NCBI GenBank assembly: GCA_000818945.1
Contig: KN805423.1
Location: 10,153-74,152, forward strand
Reading direction: 5' to 3'
Length of the DNA: 64,000 nt
Origin: Schizochytrium sp. CCTCC M209059
Lineage: Eukaryota > Sar > Bigyra > Thraustochytrida > Thraustochytriidae
The position numbers and the translations under genes were made by a program. Within the stretch, counting starts at the first letter, position 1; each line of letters opens with the position of its first letter. Shown here one piece after another: positions 1 to 9,928 of the stretch. The notes below the pieces were generated by a model that saw nothing but the letters and a program-made list of their open reading frames with translations, was not told where the DNA came from and made no database searches.

Positions 1-660
1 CTTTGGCGCCCGCCCGCCTGCACGTGCCGCCGGTCAGAATGGACGAATGGCATGGATGGATAATCGCCGCGCGTGCCCGGCCTCGAGCGGAGCGGCCTTG
101 GCGAAAAGCCGCAGCGCGGCCGACGCCGAGCGTCGCTCCCTGCCGCTCCGCCGCCGCCGCGCCGGTCGCGAGCAGCTGCAGCTGTAGCGTGCAGCAGCTG
201 CAGCAGCGCCGGTCGCAGACCGCGCGTGCGGCGAGCGAGCGGGCCGGTTCAAGGAGCGCGGTGTAGGAGCGACGGCTGGAGAGAGCAGCGCAGAGAGCAG
301 CGCGAGAGAGGGCGGGCGGAGCGAGCGAGCGGGGGAAGGAAGGAAGCGGGGAGGGCGGTGGAGGAAAGGAGAGAGATGCTTCCAGGTCTACGATGATGCG
401 CGTGCGCGCGGTGAAGGTATGGAGAGGCAGACGGGAAGGAAGGTGAAGCAGAGGCGAGCAGGCGAGCAGACCGCCAACGCGGGCGCGGGCGTGCACGCTG
501 CCTCGCGTGGCCTCGCGTGGGCTTGCGTTGCGTTGCCTTGCCTTGCCTTGCCTTGCCTTGCGTTGGCTTGGCTTGGCTTGGCTTGGCTTGGCTTGGCTTG
601 CCTCGCCTCGCCTCGCCTTGCGCTGCGTTGCGTTGCTTTGGGCTTTGCTCTGGGCGAAAG
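1..660. repeat. Upstream spacer with pentanucleotide repeat
   Basis: No supported gene. The first half is GC- and purine-rich low-complexity sequence. From about 501 to 640 there is a degenerate pentanucleotide array in which TTGCC/TTGCG units pass into TTGGC units and then CTCGC units. It ends about 20 bases before the ATG of the first fibro-slime gene, so it probably lies in that gene's leader or promoter. An in-frame ATG at 517 would translate the repeat, but this is unlikely to be the true start. Confidence 0.6.
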
Positions 661-3510
661 ATGCCCGGCGCAAGACGCGGCGTGCCGGCCGCTGGAACTG
701 GGCGCGTCGGCGCCGTCGTCATTGCCGTTGCGGTCTTCGCGACAGTCGTGGGCGTGGTGCGAGTGGACAGCCAACAAGTTACGTACTCGGTGACATTTCG
801 TGACTTCTTGCCGGCGCCGTGCCTCACAGCCGAGGAATACTGCGGCGCATGGGGCGTGTCCGATGCGGACTGCAGCAGTCGGTTTCGCGGGATCGAAAGC
901 GCGTGGTTTGCCTACGACGATCCTAATGACTCAAGAATCACCGGTTTCGCCGTCTCGAATTGGAATGAAGAAACAAACCTGGCGCAATTCTGCCCGTACT
1001 GGGATGATCTCCGCACGGGGGCGATTAGTGGGCATCCAGACTTTGAGGCTGACTCGAATGGGTACGGTACTGTCTACGGTAATGGACCCAGCTGCCAAGT
1101 CGGCAAAGGTTGTACCTCTCTCGTCTCCGCCACAGTTTCGAATACAGCAGCGATTGCCACGTCAGGCCTGCCAAAGGTGCAACCTTGCGGAAATGATCGA
1201 TGCGGAGAGGCTATCACGGGCGGCTACTACACACTTTCCAATGTTTCTTACTTTGATTCATGGTACAATGACAATGCCAAGTACAACAAGCGACTCGGGC
1301 GCAAGATCATCCTCACGTACCGCGACACCGACGATTGGTACGAGTATGACGCCTCGAATTCTGTATACGATGGTGACGGAAGCCTTTCAAACCCCGAGCG
1401 CGAAGACCCCTATTTTACTCCTCTTCAAGACTATGATCATCTCGATCAGACAACATACTCTATGGAAGAGGCACCCGCATGGCCTCACAGCTATCAAATA
1501 TCCGGAACATCTACGTCTACATTTCACGCCAAGTTCTGGTACACGACCGAGATACAAACCTATTTTGAGTATCGGGGTGGAGAGAGATTTCGCTTTGATG
1601 GCGACGACGACGTATGGGTATTCATCAATGATTATCTCGTCGTTGACCTGGGGGGCTATCATCCTTCCAGAACGGGCTATGTTGACGTCGACGACATCAA
1701 AGATCAGGCAAATCTCACGCTTGGCGAGACCTACTCCTTTAGCATGTTTCATGCGGAGCGTCACACGGACGAATCCAACTTCAAAATTACCACCACACTT
1801 GCTTCCACCTGCAACGTAGTGCAATCAGGGTCAAGGTCTTTTGAATGGGAGTCTCAAGACCTTGCCGCCGACTGGTTCCTCGCACCAGCAGCTTCTTGGG
1901 GCACGTCTGGATCATCCCCCGAGCTCGCGATCATATCGTCAGGATCGTACCTTGCAACGCCGTCATACGCCTACTTGACGAAACAGCAAAACGTTGGGGC
2001 AGGGTTTGTCATTGAGTTCGAGGTCCAGCTCGCCTCGACGGGTCTCAGCGAAGGATTTGCACTCGTTCTGCATGATCGTGAGGATGGCCTCGACGATCTG
2101 CCCGTGTCAACGGGACAAGGCCTCGGATACCGCTTCCTCACCAATGCTGTCGCCATCGCCTTTGATCTGTGCACGGACCGTGCTCAAGGCTCCTGCAGCA
2201 AGCAAGAAGTGGCCATCCACTTTGCCAATGAGCTCGGAGCGTATGTCGGGTCAGGTTTTGACACCAAGCGTGTATACGATGGTATCATCCGTACGCTCCG
2301 TCGCGATGACGAGACGCACACCATTCGCGTCGAATACCTCGAGACACCGGCGTGGCTTCAGGTCTATGTAGACGACTCGCTGTACCTTCGTCAAAAAGAC
2401 TTTGTCGTCGAGAATATTCTGGGCAACCGCAACGCATACGTCGGCTTCACCACGGCAACCTCGTCGTCTGCATCGCCACTAACCATCAAGAACTTGACCA
2501 TTGAAACGGTGTCTGTCAACGCTGCCTCAACGCTTGCTATTGACTTTGATGATGGCGAAGAGATGGACTCCGTTGTGGTCCCGGCCGATGGCGAGGCGTA
2601 CGGAGGTCCTAGTGTGCAGCTGCGCGACGCGTGCAACAACCCGATCACGTATGGCGGCGACGATGACGTGCTCAACGTTGTCTTTATCGAGAGACTCGAG
2701 GCGACGCCATTGCCAAACGAGACGATGGGTCTGCGGCGGGCTCTTGCGGAGGCGTCGTACTATGGCGGTACTTCAATGCCTGCGGTGGTGAACGGGACGG
2801 TCGTGGACAACCGCGACGGCTCGTATGTGGCTGCGCTTGTGACAGAGATCCCGGGAACGTACGATGTGTATGTGTGCGCGGGAATCGGTTGCTACTTTGA
2901 GGTGGATTTTATAGCTGCGGATCCTTTGGATGCAAACAATACGCTGATGAACGCGACGGTGACGACGGTGGGCGCTGCGTGGTCGGCGTCTGCGAGTCGA
3001 GCTGTACGCATGATTCCGCTAACAGCGCGTCCAACGGTCTCGCCCATTCCTTTTGCGCCGACTTCTGATGGTTCGAACGATATGATACCAGTGTATGCAG
3101 GAAGTGCAGGCGGCGGCGGCTTTCTTCTTCTGATGCTGGCAGTCTTTGTGCTCTGGAAATTCCGTCGTCGCTGGCAGCGCGATAAGGAATTTATTGAGCA
3201 GGGCAAGCTGTACAACTTGGAGCGGGAAGTTCAATACGATCCGAACTCAGAATACAACGTAGTTACAAATATGGTCATGTCAACGAGCGCCGCGATTCAG
3301 CGCGAGCGCGCCCGCGGGGCAGCTCTCGACGGCACCATGCCAATCGCGCAGCTGCAGAACGAGCAACAGGAGCTGCAAGAGCAGGTTCGTCTCGAGAAAC
3401 AGAGACATCAACTCGCGGCGCCACGCGGGACGAATCGTTTCTCGCGCTTTTTCCGCTCCAAGCCCGCGAACGGCCGAAAGGAGTTCTCCGGCGATCGTTT
3501 TTCGTTGTAA
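661..3510 (+). CDS. Fibro-slime/PA14 and L-type-lectin type I membrane protein, copy 1
   Basis: Predicted cell-surface receptor or adhesion protein of 949 residues. I chose the ATG at 661 because it opens a basic-then-hydrophobic signal peptide (about residues 15-37) that the upstream in-frame ATG would bury. Next come a fibro-slime start (TYSVTFRDF) and a Cys-rich PA14-like module with the hallmark GDDDVWVFIN...VVDLGG near residue 313. A concanavalin/L-type-lectin-like domain follows at about 390-615 (GFALVLHDRE, FDLCTD, VEYLE). Then come a filamin-type Ig-like segment (about 640-750), one transmembrane helix (about 811-835) and a basic tail of about 110 residues. Fibro-slime/PA14 ectodomains are known from Dictyostelium Psi-type proteins. 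The combination with a lectin domain and this tail is what I see here; the ligand is unknown. It is followed about 1 kb downstream by a close paralogue. Confidence 0.85.
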   Translation: MPGARRGVPAAGTGRVGAVVIAVAVFATVVGVVRVDSQQVTYSVTFRDFLPAPCLTAEEYCGAWGVSDADCSSRFRGIESAWFAYDDPNDSRITGFAVSNWNEETNLAQFCPYWDDLRTGAISGHPDFEADSNGYGTVYGNGPSCQVGKGCTSLVSATVSNTAAIATSGLPKVQPCGNDRCGEAITGGYYTLSNVSYFDSWYNDNAKYNKRLGRKIILTYRDTDDWYEYDASNSVYDGDGSLSNPEREDPYFTPLQDYDHLDQTTYSMEEAPAWPHSYQISGTSTSTFHAKFWYTTEIQTYFEYRGGERFRFDGDDDVWVFINDYLVVDLGGYHPSRTGYVDVDDIKDQANLTLGETYSFSMFHAERHTDESNFKITTTLASTCNVVQSGSRSFEWESQDLAADWFLAPAASWGTSGSSPELAIISSGSYLATPSYAYLTKQQNVGAGFVIEFEVQLASTGLSEGFALVLHDREDGLDDLPVSTGQGLGYRFLTNAVAIAFDLCTDRAQGSCSKQEVAIHFANELGAYVGSGFDTKRVYDGIIRTLRRDDETHTIRVEYLETPAWLQVYVDDSLYLRQKDFVVENILGNRNAYVGFTTATSSSASPLTIKNLTIETVSVNAASTLAIDFDDGEEMDSVVVPADGEAYGGPSVQLRDACNNPITYGGDDDVLNVVFIERLEATPLPNETMGLRRALAEASYYGGTSMPAVVNGTVVDNRDGSYVAALVTEIPGTYDVYVCAGIGCYFEVDFIAADPLDANNTLMNATVTTVGAAWSASASRAVRMIPLTARPTVSPIPFAPTSDGSNDMIPVYAGSAGGGGFLLLMLAVFVLWKFRRRWQRDKEFIEQGKLYNLEREVQYDPNSEYNVVTNMVMSTSAAIQRERARGAALDGTMPIAQLQNEQQELQEQVRLEKQRHQLAAPRGTNRFSRFFRSKPANGRKEFSGDRFSL

Positions 3511-4504
3511 CCTGATCCCAGCGTTGCGAAGACGCGCGTCTGGGACACTCAGAAAGCTTATTGTTTTGTCTTTGTTGTGATTCGCGATCCAATCTGATGC
3601 AACCTGCTGCAACTGCTTGTGCACTGTGGTGTGATGTAATGTGATCCGGTGTGACGTGATCTACAAGCAAGCGCTTCGATGCATAATTCTCCTGGGCTCT
3701 CGCCTACAGAGTCTCTTTGGGCTCACGCCCTTCTCAAGCCGAACCGGCTGATGTGGAAAGCCACCTCCTCTTTGACTTTTCTTTCCCACCGAGCCCCGCG
3801 CCTCCATCAGCATCCTTCTTCATCCTCGCTCCAACCTCGTTCAGTCACCTTCGCTTCTCTCCTTGTTCGTAGTGAGGTCCACGTTCGGCCGGCCACATGC
3901 CCCAGCAGAAGAGAGGACGGGACAATCAATTCTCAACTCGGTTAGGTTCGCTCAGGTTTAGCTGTGCACACGCCAGCGGGGTAAGTATAACCTGGTAGTG
4001 GCCGCCTCGGCCTTGTACTTCTCGCGCGACGACTCGGAGGCGCAAAACCACAACGCTCGCTGCAGCCTGCGGCGTGCTCGAACCCCTCGCTCGAGAGCTC
4101 GCTCGCGCAAGACCGGAGGTGCAGGCAGCCCGAGCGCGGCGCCGCGCGGTACGCAGACGGACCGGGATCGGCGAGGGCGGCGGGGAAGGAGCGCGCGAAA
4201 AGCGACCAAAACGACCAACGTGCACAAGCGCGAAGAGCACAAGAGCGCGCGTGCGCGAGGCACGCGGGACGAGAGGTGAGAAGGGGGGAGGGGGGGTGAA
4301 GAGGGAGGAGAAAAAGGGTAACGAGGTCAGCATCAGCGCGGGAAATAGTGCCGAAGACCGAGAGGTGGGCACGAGAAGGTCGCGAGCCGGGCCGGACAAG
4401 GTGAATAGGCTGCGTTGCTACGCGAAGGGGACCAAGTGAACTGCTTAGGAGAAATTCGCTCTCGTTTGTATTGTTTGATTTGCGCGGAAAGAATCTTATT
4501 CTTC
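3511..4504. other. Spacer between the two fibro-slime genes
   Basis: No supported gene. There are imperfect TGTGATG-type repeats near 3630-3660 and a purine-rich stretch at about 4260-4320. The rest is presumably the 3' end of copy 1 and the promoter and leader of copy 2. Overlapping open frames here on both strands look like GC-driven noise. Confidence 0.5.
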
Positions 4505-7372
4505 ATGACGTCGAAGATGACGTCGTCGTCGTCGCCGTCGCCATCGTCAAAGGGCGGGGCTGCACTCGCAATAGTGCTAACCCAAATCCTGCTGGGCGCT
4601 GTAGATTCTCAAGCAGAGCAGATCGTGTACTCGGTGACGTTCCGAGATTTTATGCCCTCGGGCTGCGTGCCCAAGGACGAGTACTGCAGCGCTTGGGGGG
4701 TCACAGATGAGTCTACATGCAACATCTTCAGAGGCGTCAAACGGGAATGGTATGACTACGAATATCCCAACAACACAGCAATCACCGGCTTCACCGTTCC
4801 GAATTATATCTCGAACACCAACCTTGGAACCTATTGCCCGTACTGGGAACACCAGCGCACGGGAGAGATTGGTGGTCATCCTGATTTTGAAGCATATGGG
4901 AAAGATAGCTTCTACGTTGATGGTCCGAGTTGTCAAGTTGGCGATGGTTGCTCGTCGGTCATATCAGCAACTGTGAACGAGACTGCTGCAATTTCCCACT
5001 CGGGGCTCCCAAAGGTCCAATACTGTAGCTCTGATCGGTGCGGTATGCAAAGTAGCAGCGAGCTTTACACGACGACGAATGCCACGTACTTTGCGTCGTG
5101 GTTCAATGATGATCCGAAATACAACAAACGAGTCGGGCGCAAGATGATTCTCACGTACCGCGACACCGAAAATTGGTACGAGTTTAATGCCTCTAACGCC
5201 GAGTACGACGGTGATGGCTCACTCTCCAACAGTGTCAGTCCTCATTTTGTACCTCTTAAGGAATACGATAGTCTCTTGCAAGAGACTTATTCGATGGAAG
5301 AGGCTCCTGCCTGGCCTCACAGCTATGGTCAGTATACGGGGACTTCGGCTTACCGATCCAAGTTTTGGTTTACCAGTGAGATCCACACCTACTTCCAGTA
5401 CTCGGGCGGAGAGATGTTTGAGTTCACCGGAGATGACGATGTCTGGGTATTCATCAACAATGTACTCGTTGTCGACCTCGGAGGCCTGCACAGTTCGCGT
5501 TCGGGCTCGGTCAACGTCGACTCCGTTCAGACTCTGTGCAACCTCACCTTGAATGAAACTCACCCCTTGATTTACCCCTTGAGCGTATTTCACGCCGAGC
5601 GCCACATGAGTGCGTCTAACTTCGCGATTACGACCTCGCTCGCCACAAACTGCAATGTAGTCCGATCTGGATCAAATTCATTTTCTTGGGCCACCCAGAA
5701 CACCGCTGCAGACTGGTTTCTGAGCCCGGGAGCAGGATCGTGGAACCTTGGTGGGTCGTCGCCAGAGCTCGCTCTCATTGACGCCGACACACCGAATGGA
5801 TTTCAGTCGTTCGCGTACCTAACAAAACAGCAAAACGTTGGCGCGGGCTTTGTCATTCAGTTCGAGGTCCAACTCGCCTCAGCAGGCGAGAGCGAGGGTT
5901 TTGCGCTTGTTCTGCACGACCGCGAAAATGGTTTGGAGGATCTACCCGTTTCGACGGGCGGAGGCCTTGGCTATCAATATCTCACGCATGCTGTGGCGAT
6001 TGTCTTCGATCTCTGCACTGACCGTGCCGAGGGTAGCTGCACGTCGCAGCAAGTAAGCATTCACTTTGCGGATGAGCTCGGAGATTCTATTGGCCCGAAC
6101 TTTGGGAGCCAGCACGTCTTTGATGGCATTATGCGCACGCTTCGCAGGGATGACGAAACCCACACGATCCGTGTCGAGTATCTCGAGACGCCGTCTTGGG
6201 TTCAGGTCTACATTGATGATTCTCTGTACCTTCGCCAGGATAATTTTGTGGTGGAGAACATAATTGGCAATCGTAACGCTTACGTGGGATTCACGACCGC
6301 GTCGTCCTCGGGTTCCAGCGTGTCGCCGCTTTCGATTAAGAACTTAACCGTCGAGACTGTATCTGTGGAGCCTTCGCAAACGCTGTCTGTTGACTTTGAA
6401 GATGGGGAGGAAGTGGAGGATCCCGTCCTCGTGCCTGCGGATGGCACATCGTACGGTGGCCCGACGCTGCGCTTGCGGGATGCATGCAATAATTCGATCA
6501 CCTACGGCGGTGATGGAGACGTACTCCACGCGTTCTTTGTGGAACGACTTGAGGCAATTCCTCTCCCTAATGAGACGTTGAGCCTGCGCCGCGTGCTGGA
6601 GGAGGACGAAGAGGAGCTGACATACTACGGAGGTGCACTGGAGCCTGTGTTGATAAATGCGACGATTGTTGATAATCGCGACGGCACGTACACTGCAGCG
6701 CTTGTGACCGATGTCCCAGGCACGTTTGATGTGTATGTCTGTGCCGGCGTCGGGTGCTACTTTGACGTCGACCTGAGTCTCACCGACCCGCTTGACGTGA
6801 ATGGGACCATGAGCGCGACGGTGATACCAATGGATTATGCGTGGACCGCATCATCGGCTCGATCGGTGCGCATGGTCCCGATTACTGCACGCCCGACCGC
6901 GTCCCCGATCCCGTTTGCCCCGACCACGGAGGCCGCTCCCAGCAAGGTGCCCTTGTATGCAGGAGCCGCAGGCGGCGGAGCCTTTGCCCTGTTCATGTTT
7001 GTTGCCTGCGCACTCCTCTTCGTACGACGTCGCTGGCAGCGCGACAAGGACTTTATTGAGCAGGGTAAGCTGTACAACATGGAGCGGGAGATTCATTACG
7101 ACCCGAACTCAGAGTACAATGTGGTGACGAAGATGGTCATGTCATCGAGTGCGGCGCTTCAGCGCGAGCGCGCGCGAGCTGCGGAGCTCGACGGCTCCGG
7201 TTCCATTGCCAAGCTGTCGGAAGAGAATCAGGATTTGCAGGAGCAAATTCGTCTTCACAAGCAAACTCGTCAGCTTGCTGCCCCGCAGACAGCGAATCGA
7301 TTTTCACGATTTTTCAAGAGCAAGCCTGCGACTGGGCGCAAGCAATTCGCTGTTGAGGACGATAGTCTTTGA
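4505..7372 (+). CDS. Fibro-slime/PA14 and L-type-lectin type I membrane protein, copy 2
   Basis: Tandem paralogue of the gene at 661-3510, 955 residues from the ATG at 4505 (another in-frame ATG follows four codons later). It has the same order: signal peptide ending near the DSQAEQ segment, fibro-slime start (VTFRDF), PA14 hallmark GDDDVWVFIN near residue 308, lectin-like domain about 391-620, filamin-like segment, one transmembrane helix near 817-840 and a basic cytoplasmic tail. The tail is very similar between copies (RRRWQRDK.FIEQGKLYN and YDPNSEYNVVT). That suggests a conserved intracellular partner, by inference. Differences include a short extra segment before the FHAERH motif and an acidic insert in the filamin-like part. 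Both ectodomains carry many N-x-S/T sites. Confidence 0.85.
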   Translation: MTSKMTSSSSPSPSSKGGAALAIVLTQILLGAVDSQAEQIVYSVTFRDFMPSGCVPKDEYCSAWGVTDESTCNIFRGVKREWYDYEYPNNTAITGFTVPNYISNTNLGTYCPYWEHQRTGEIGGHPDFEAYGKDSFYVDGPSCQVGDGCSSVISATVNETAAISHSGLPKVQYCSSDRCGMQSSSELYTTTNATYFASWFNDDPKYNKRVGRKMILTYRDTENWYEFNASNAEYDGDGSLSNSVSPHFVPLKEYDSLLQETYSMEEAPAWPHSYGQYTGTSAYRSKFWFTSEIHTYFQYSGGEMFEFTGDDDVWVFINNVLVVDLGGLHSSRSGSVNVDSVQTLCNLTLNETHPLIYPLSVFHAERHMSASNFAITTSLATNCNVVRSGSNSFSWATQNTAADWFLSPGAGSWNLGGSSPELALIDADTPNGFQSFAYLTKQQNVGAGFVIQFEVQLASAGESEGFALVLHDRENGLEDLPVSTGGGLGYQYLTHAVAIVFDLCTDRAEGSCTSQQVSIHFADELGDSIGPNFGSQHVFDGIMRTLRRDDETHTIRVEYLETPSWVQVYIDDSLYLRQDNFVVENIIGNRNAYVGFTTASSSGSSVSPLSIKNLTVETVSVEPSQTLSVDFEDGEEVEDPVLVPADGTSYGGPTLRLRDACNNSITYGGDGDVLHAFFVERLEAIPLPNETLSLRRVLEEDEEELTYYGGALEPVLINATIVDNRDGTYTAALVTDVPGTFDVYVCAGVGCYFDVDLSLTDPLDVNGTMSATVIPMDYAWTASSARSVRMVPITARPTASPIPFAPTTEAAPSKVPLYAGAAGGGAFALFMFVACALLFVRRRWQRDKDFIEQGKLYNMEREIHYDPNSEYNVVTKMVMSSSAALQRERARAAELDGSGSIAKLSEENQDLQEQIRLHKQTRQLAAPQTANRFSRFFKSKPATGRKQFAVEDDSL

Positions 7373-8305
7373 AGATCTTGCGGAGAGGCGCTTTTTCGTT
7401 TTGTTTTGTTTTTCTGTTTTCTTTGAGGAAAGGTCGAATTTTAAATGTTGAAATGTTATTGTTTTTGTTGTTGTCGTTGTTGGTGTTGTGAGCATCCAAT
7501 CAAATATGCAAGCAAGCAAGCAAGCAAGCAAGGCTCCCAGGATTTTAATGGCTCACGGGACCAAAAAGAGACATACTGCACAGCGCAATGATAGTGACAA
7601 GAAGGAGCCGGATTGGACACGCTACGGAAAGAATTGATGCGGTGATTGTCGTTGCTGCGAGCTTATTAACGAGTCTTCTTGATGTTGTCGTAATTACTGT
7701 GGTGCTACTACTGCTCTTGCTGCTGGCACCCCTGAAAGGTGCGTGCGAGTGTCAAACAATGGATCAAAGAAAACTTTTGTCTCGATTAGGTTGTGAACGT
7801 TGCTGTAGATGATGCTCTTTTCTATCGCTTTACCGATGTTGTTTTCATGCTGCGTTTCTTGTCAAAGGATGTGGGCATAATTTGGAAGAAAAAGGAGGTG
7901 GAGCGAGGGGCATGGTGATGCGCGTATGAGCCTGTCTATGCTCTTGCATCATACAACACAGGGTTGTTTTCTGTTTGTTGTTTTCTGTTTGTTGTTTTCT
8001 TCGTAGTCAATGCCGCTGAGAGAGAAAAAACGAAAAGTCATTCTGTGAGACATGAGGAATGGCCCTCCTTTCTGAAGAGGGGGGAAGGAGGTGAGGTGAG
8101 CGAAGCAGCCAATCGCAAACAAATTTGCCCTAGCAGCATTTTTTTCTTTTTTTTCTTCTTCTTCTTCTTCGCCAAAGTGCGCACACCGCAGAGGGGGAGA
8201 CGTGCTTAGTTTCTCTGACATCCCGGCAACGAAAGGCCAGAGGAAACAAGGTGCAAAGGAGGTCTCTCTCCCACGGTGGGGGTGGAGGTGTTGACAACAT
8301 CTTTT
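7373..8305. other. Convergent intergenic region
   Basis: Lies between the 3' ends of two converging genes. It contains a (GCAA)n tetranucleotide run at about 7508-7531 and a poly-T/(TTC)n tract at about 8139-8170. A small hydrophobic open frame at 7588-7812 (+) has no other support. I see no RNA gene. Confidence 0.5.
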
Positions 8306-9928
8306 TCAGCTGTCTTCATGCAGCCACGGGTGCTGCAAGACGGTCTGCAAGGAGAATCGTTCTTTCGGATTCTCACGAAAGATCCCTTGCAGTAAGTCGA
8401 TGAGACTGTCCGAGGCCGGAAAGTTCCACGTGCGCAGCACCGCTCGGAGCTGGTGCTGCAGAACAATATTTACGTATCCGTCTCGGCGACGCGACGCTCG
8501 CGCTCGTTCCCAGGGCGGGGCCTGGAAAATGCACACAAAGAGAGTCACGGCGGCGCTCCACAGATCAACAGAAGGCCCATCATAAGGCTGGTCGCCCCAC
8601 ATTTCCGGCGCTGCATAAAGCACTTTGCCAACAAAGCCCGTGTGCCGGATCGGCGCCCACACTTGTGGACGATCGAGATCCTGACCAACCATGTGAGTGG
8701 GAGCGCGCGACATTCGTACCGCGAGTCCAAAGTCGATGAGGATCGGGTGTCTCCCGGTGCCCAGGTCCATGAGGAAGTTCTCTGGCGAGACGTCGCGGTG
8801 TGCGATGCCGTGCTCGTGCACATAGACCAGGGAGCTGAGCATGTCACGGAATAATGGTCGCGCCTGGGCTTCCGAAAAGGGGCCGCGCGTGGCAATAATT
8901 TCAAAAAGCTCGGCGCCTGCAAGAGGCAGCACGGCATAGAGGTAGTCGTTATCCTCAAAGCACCCGAGCAGTCCAAGTACGTTGGGGTGGCCGGGTTGGC
9001 TGAGGCGCTGCTGGAACGAGAGCTCATCGAGCGGATTCTCCTGCACAGGCTGCCCACCCCGGGCGCGCCCATCTGCGACAAGCTGTCGCTGAAACACCTT
9101 GATTGCCACCTGCTGTTCGGTCGCGACCAGTTTATTTGCGTCGCCACTACGTTCCGCCCGCACGGAGCGGATGATGTTGCCGTAGATCGTATCGCGGATC
9201 ACACGCTCAAAGAGGAAGAAGTCTCTGCCGTAGTTGAGCCCCTCCATGAGGCGGTCACCCTGCGGGGTGAACACGGGGAAGCGGCCACGGCTGACGAGCA
9301 GGCGCTGCAGCTCGCCGCCAGCCGCTGCGGCCGCGGCGATGCTCGCGCCATCGTTGTGATGAATTTGATGGCCGAACGCGTGGCCTCGCGCCCCCCCGCT
9401 GCCGGCTGACGTCCCGGGTCCAGCGCCGGTGCGGCCTGCGTTACTCCCTCGTTGGTTGTTGTTGTTATTGATGATATTGTTGTTGTTGTTGTTGTTGTTG
9501 ATGTTAGTATTGTTGTTGTGGGGATGGTGGCGATGGCCGATTGCATCGCCGTCGGAATCACTCCCGCCCATCATGGCATCGTCGTCGTCGTCATCGTCGT
9601 CGTCGTCGTCATCGTCGTCGTCGTCGTCGACGCCACCGCCGCCAGAGCTCATGCCTCGTGCCTGCTCGGCAGCCTGCTGCTCGAGGAGGTCCTCGGCACG
9701 ACTAGCCCATGCCTGGAGGTCGTGCAAGTATCGCTCTGTCTCGGACGCGATAAGTTGCATCTGCGAGTGTCCGCCGCTACGCGTCACGTTTTCTCGATCC
9801 GACTCGAGCTGCTCCATGACGCGCGGGACGAGCTCGCGGACCTCCTCGAGGTTGCCCTGCGTGATGGTCAGCACATCGGGATCCAGATTCTCACGGTTCA
9901 ATCGCAGATTCATCCCTCCCTGCTGCAT
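8306..9928 (-). CDS. Asn/Asp-rich Ser/Thr-type protein kinase
   Basis: A kinase of 540 residues. The N-terminal third has a possible helical region (about 15-90), then a long Asp run (about 101-119, encoded by a GTC/CTC-like triplet tract on the + strand) and an Asn-rich run (about 140-160). The kinase domain covers roughly 240-538: VAIK lysine near 278, HRDVSPEN catalytic loop near 379, IDFG near 400, AAPE near 441 and a DLWS motif in helix F. The glycine-rich loop is degenerate (VIRDTIYGNIIRSV has a single glycine), although the lysine and both catalytic aspartates are kept. I cannot place it in a named kinase family. Its upstream region is the repeat-rich spacer from 9929. Confidence 0.85.
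   Translation of the reverse strand: MQQGGMNLRLNRENLDPDVLTITQGNLEEVRELVPRVMEQLESDRENVTRSGGHSQMQLIASETERYLHDLQAWASRAEDLLEQQAAEQARGMSSGGGGVDDDDDDDDDDDDDDDDDAMMGGSDSDGDAIGHRHHPHNNNTNINNNNNNNNIINNNNNQRGSNAGRTGAGPGTSAGSGGARGHAFGHQIHHNDGASIAAAAAAGGELQRLLVSRGRFPVFTPQGDRLMEGLNYGRDFFLFERVIRDTIYGNIIRSVRAERSGDANKLVATEQQVAIKVFQRQLVADGRARGGQPVQENPLDELSFQQRLSQPGHPNVLGLLGCFEDNDYLYAVLPLAGAELFEIIATRGPFSEAQARPLFRDMLSSLVYVHEHGIAHRDVSPENFLMDLGTGRHPILIDFGLAVRMSRAPTHMVGQDLDRPQVWAPIRHTGFVGKVLYAAPEMWGDQPYDGPSVDLWSAAVTLFVCIFQAPPWERARASRRRDGYVNIVLQHQLRAVLRTWNFPASDSLIDLLQGIFRENPKERFSLQTVLQHPWLHEDS

Noticed and set aside
517..660. Upstream in-frame start of the first fibro-slime gene
   Set aside because: Would translate the pentanucleotide repeat and move the signal peptide inside the protein; the ATG at 661 fits better.
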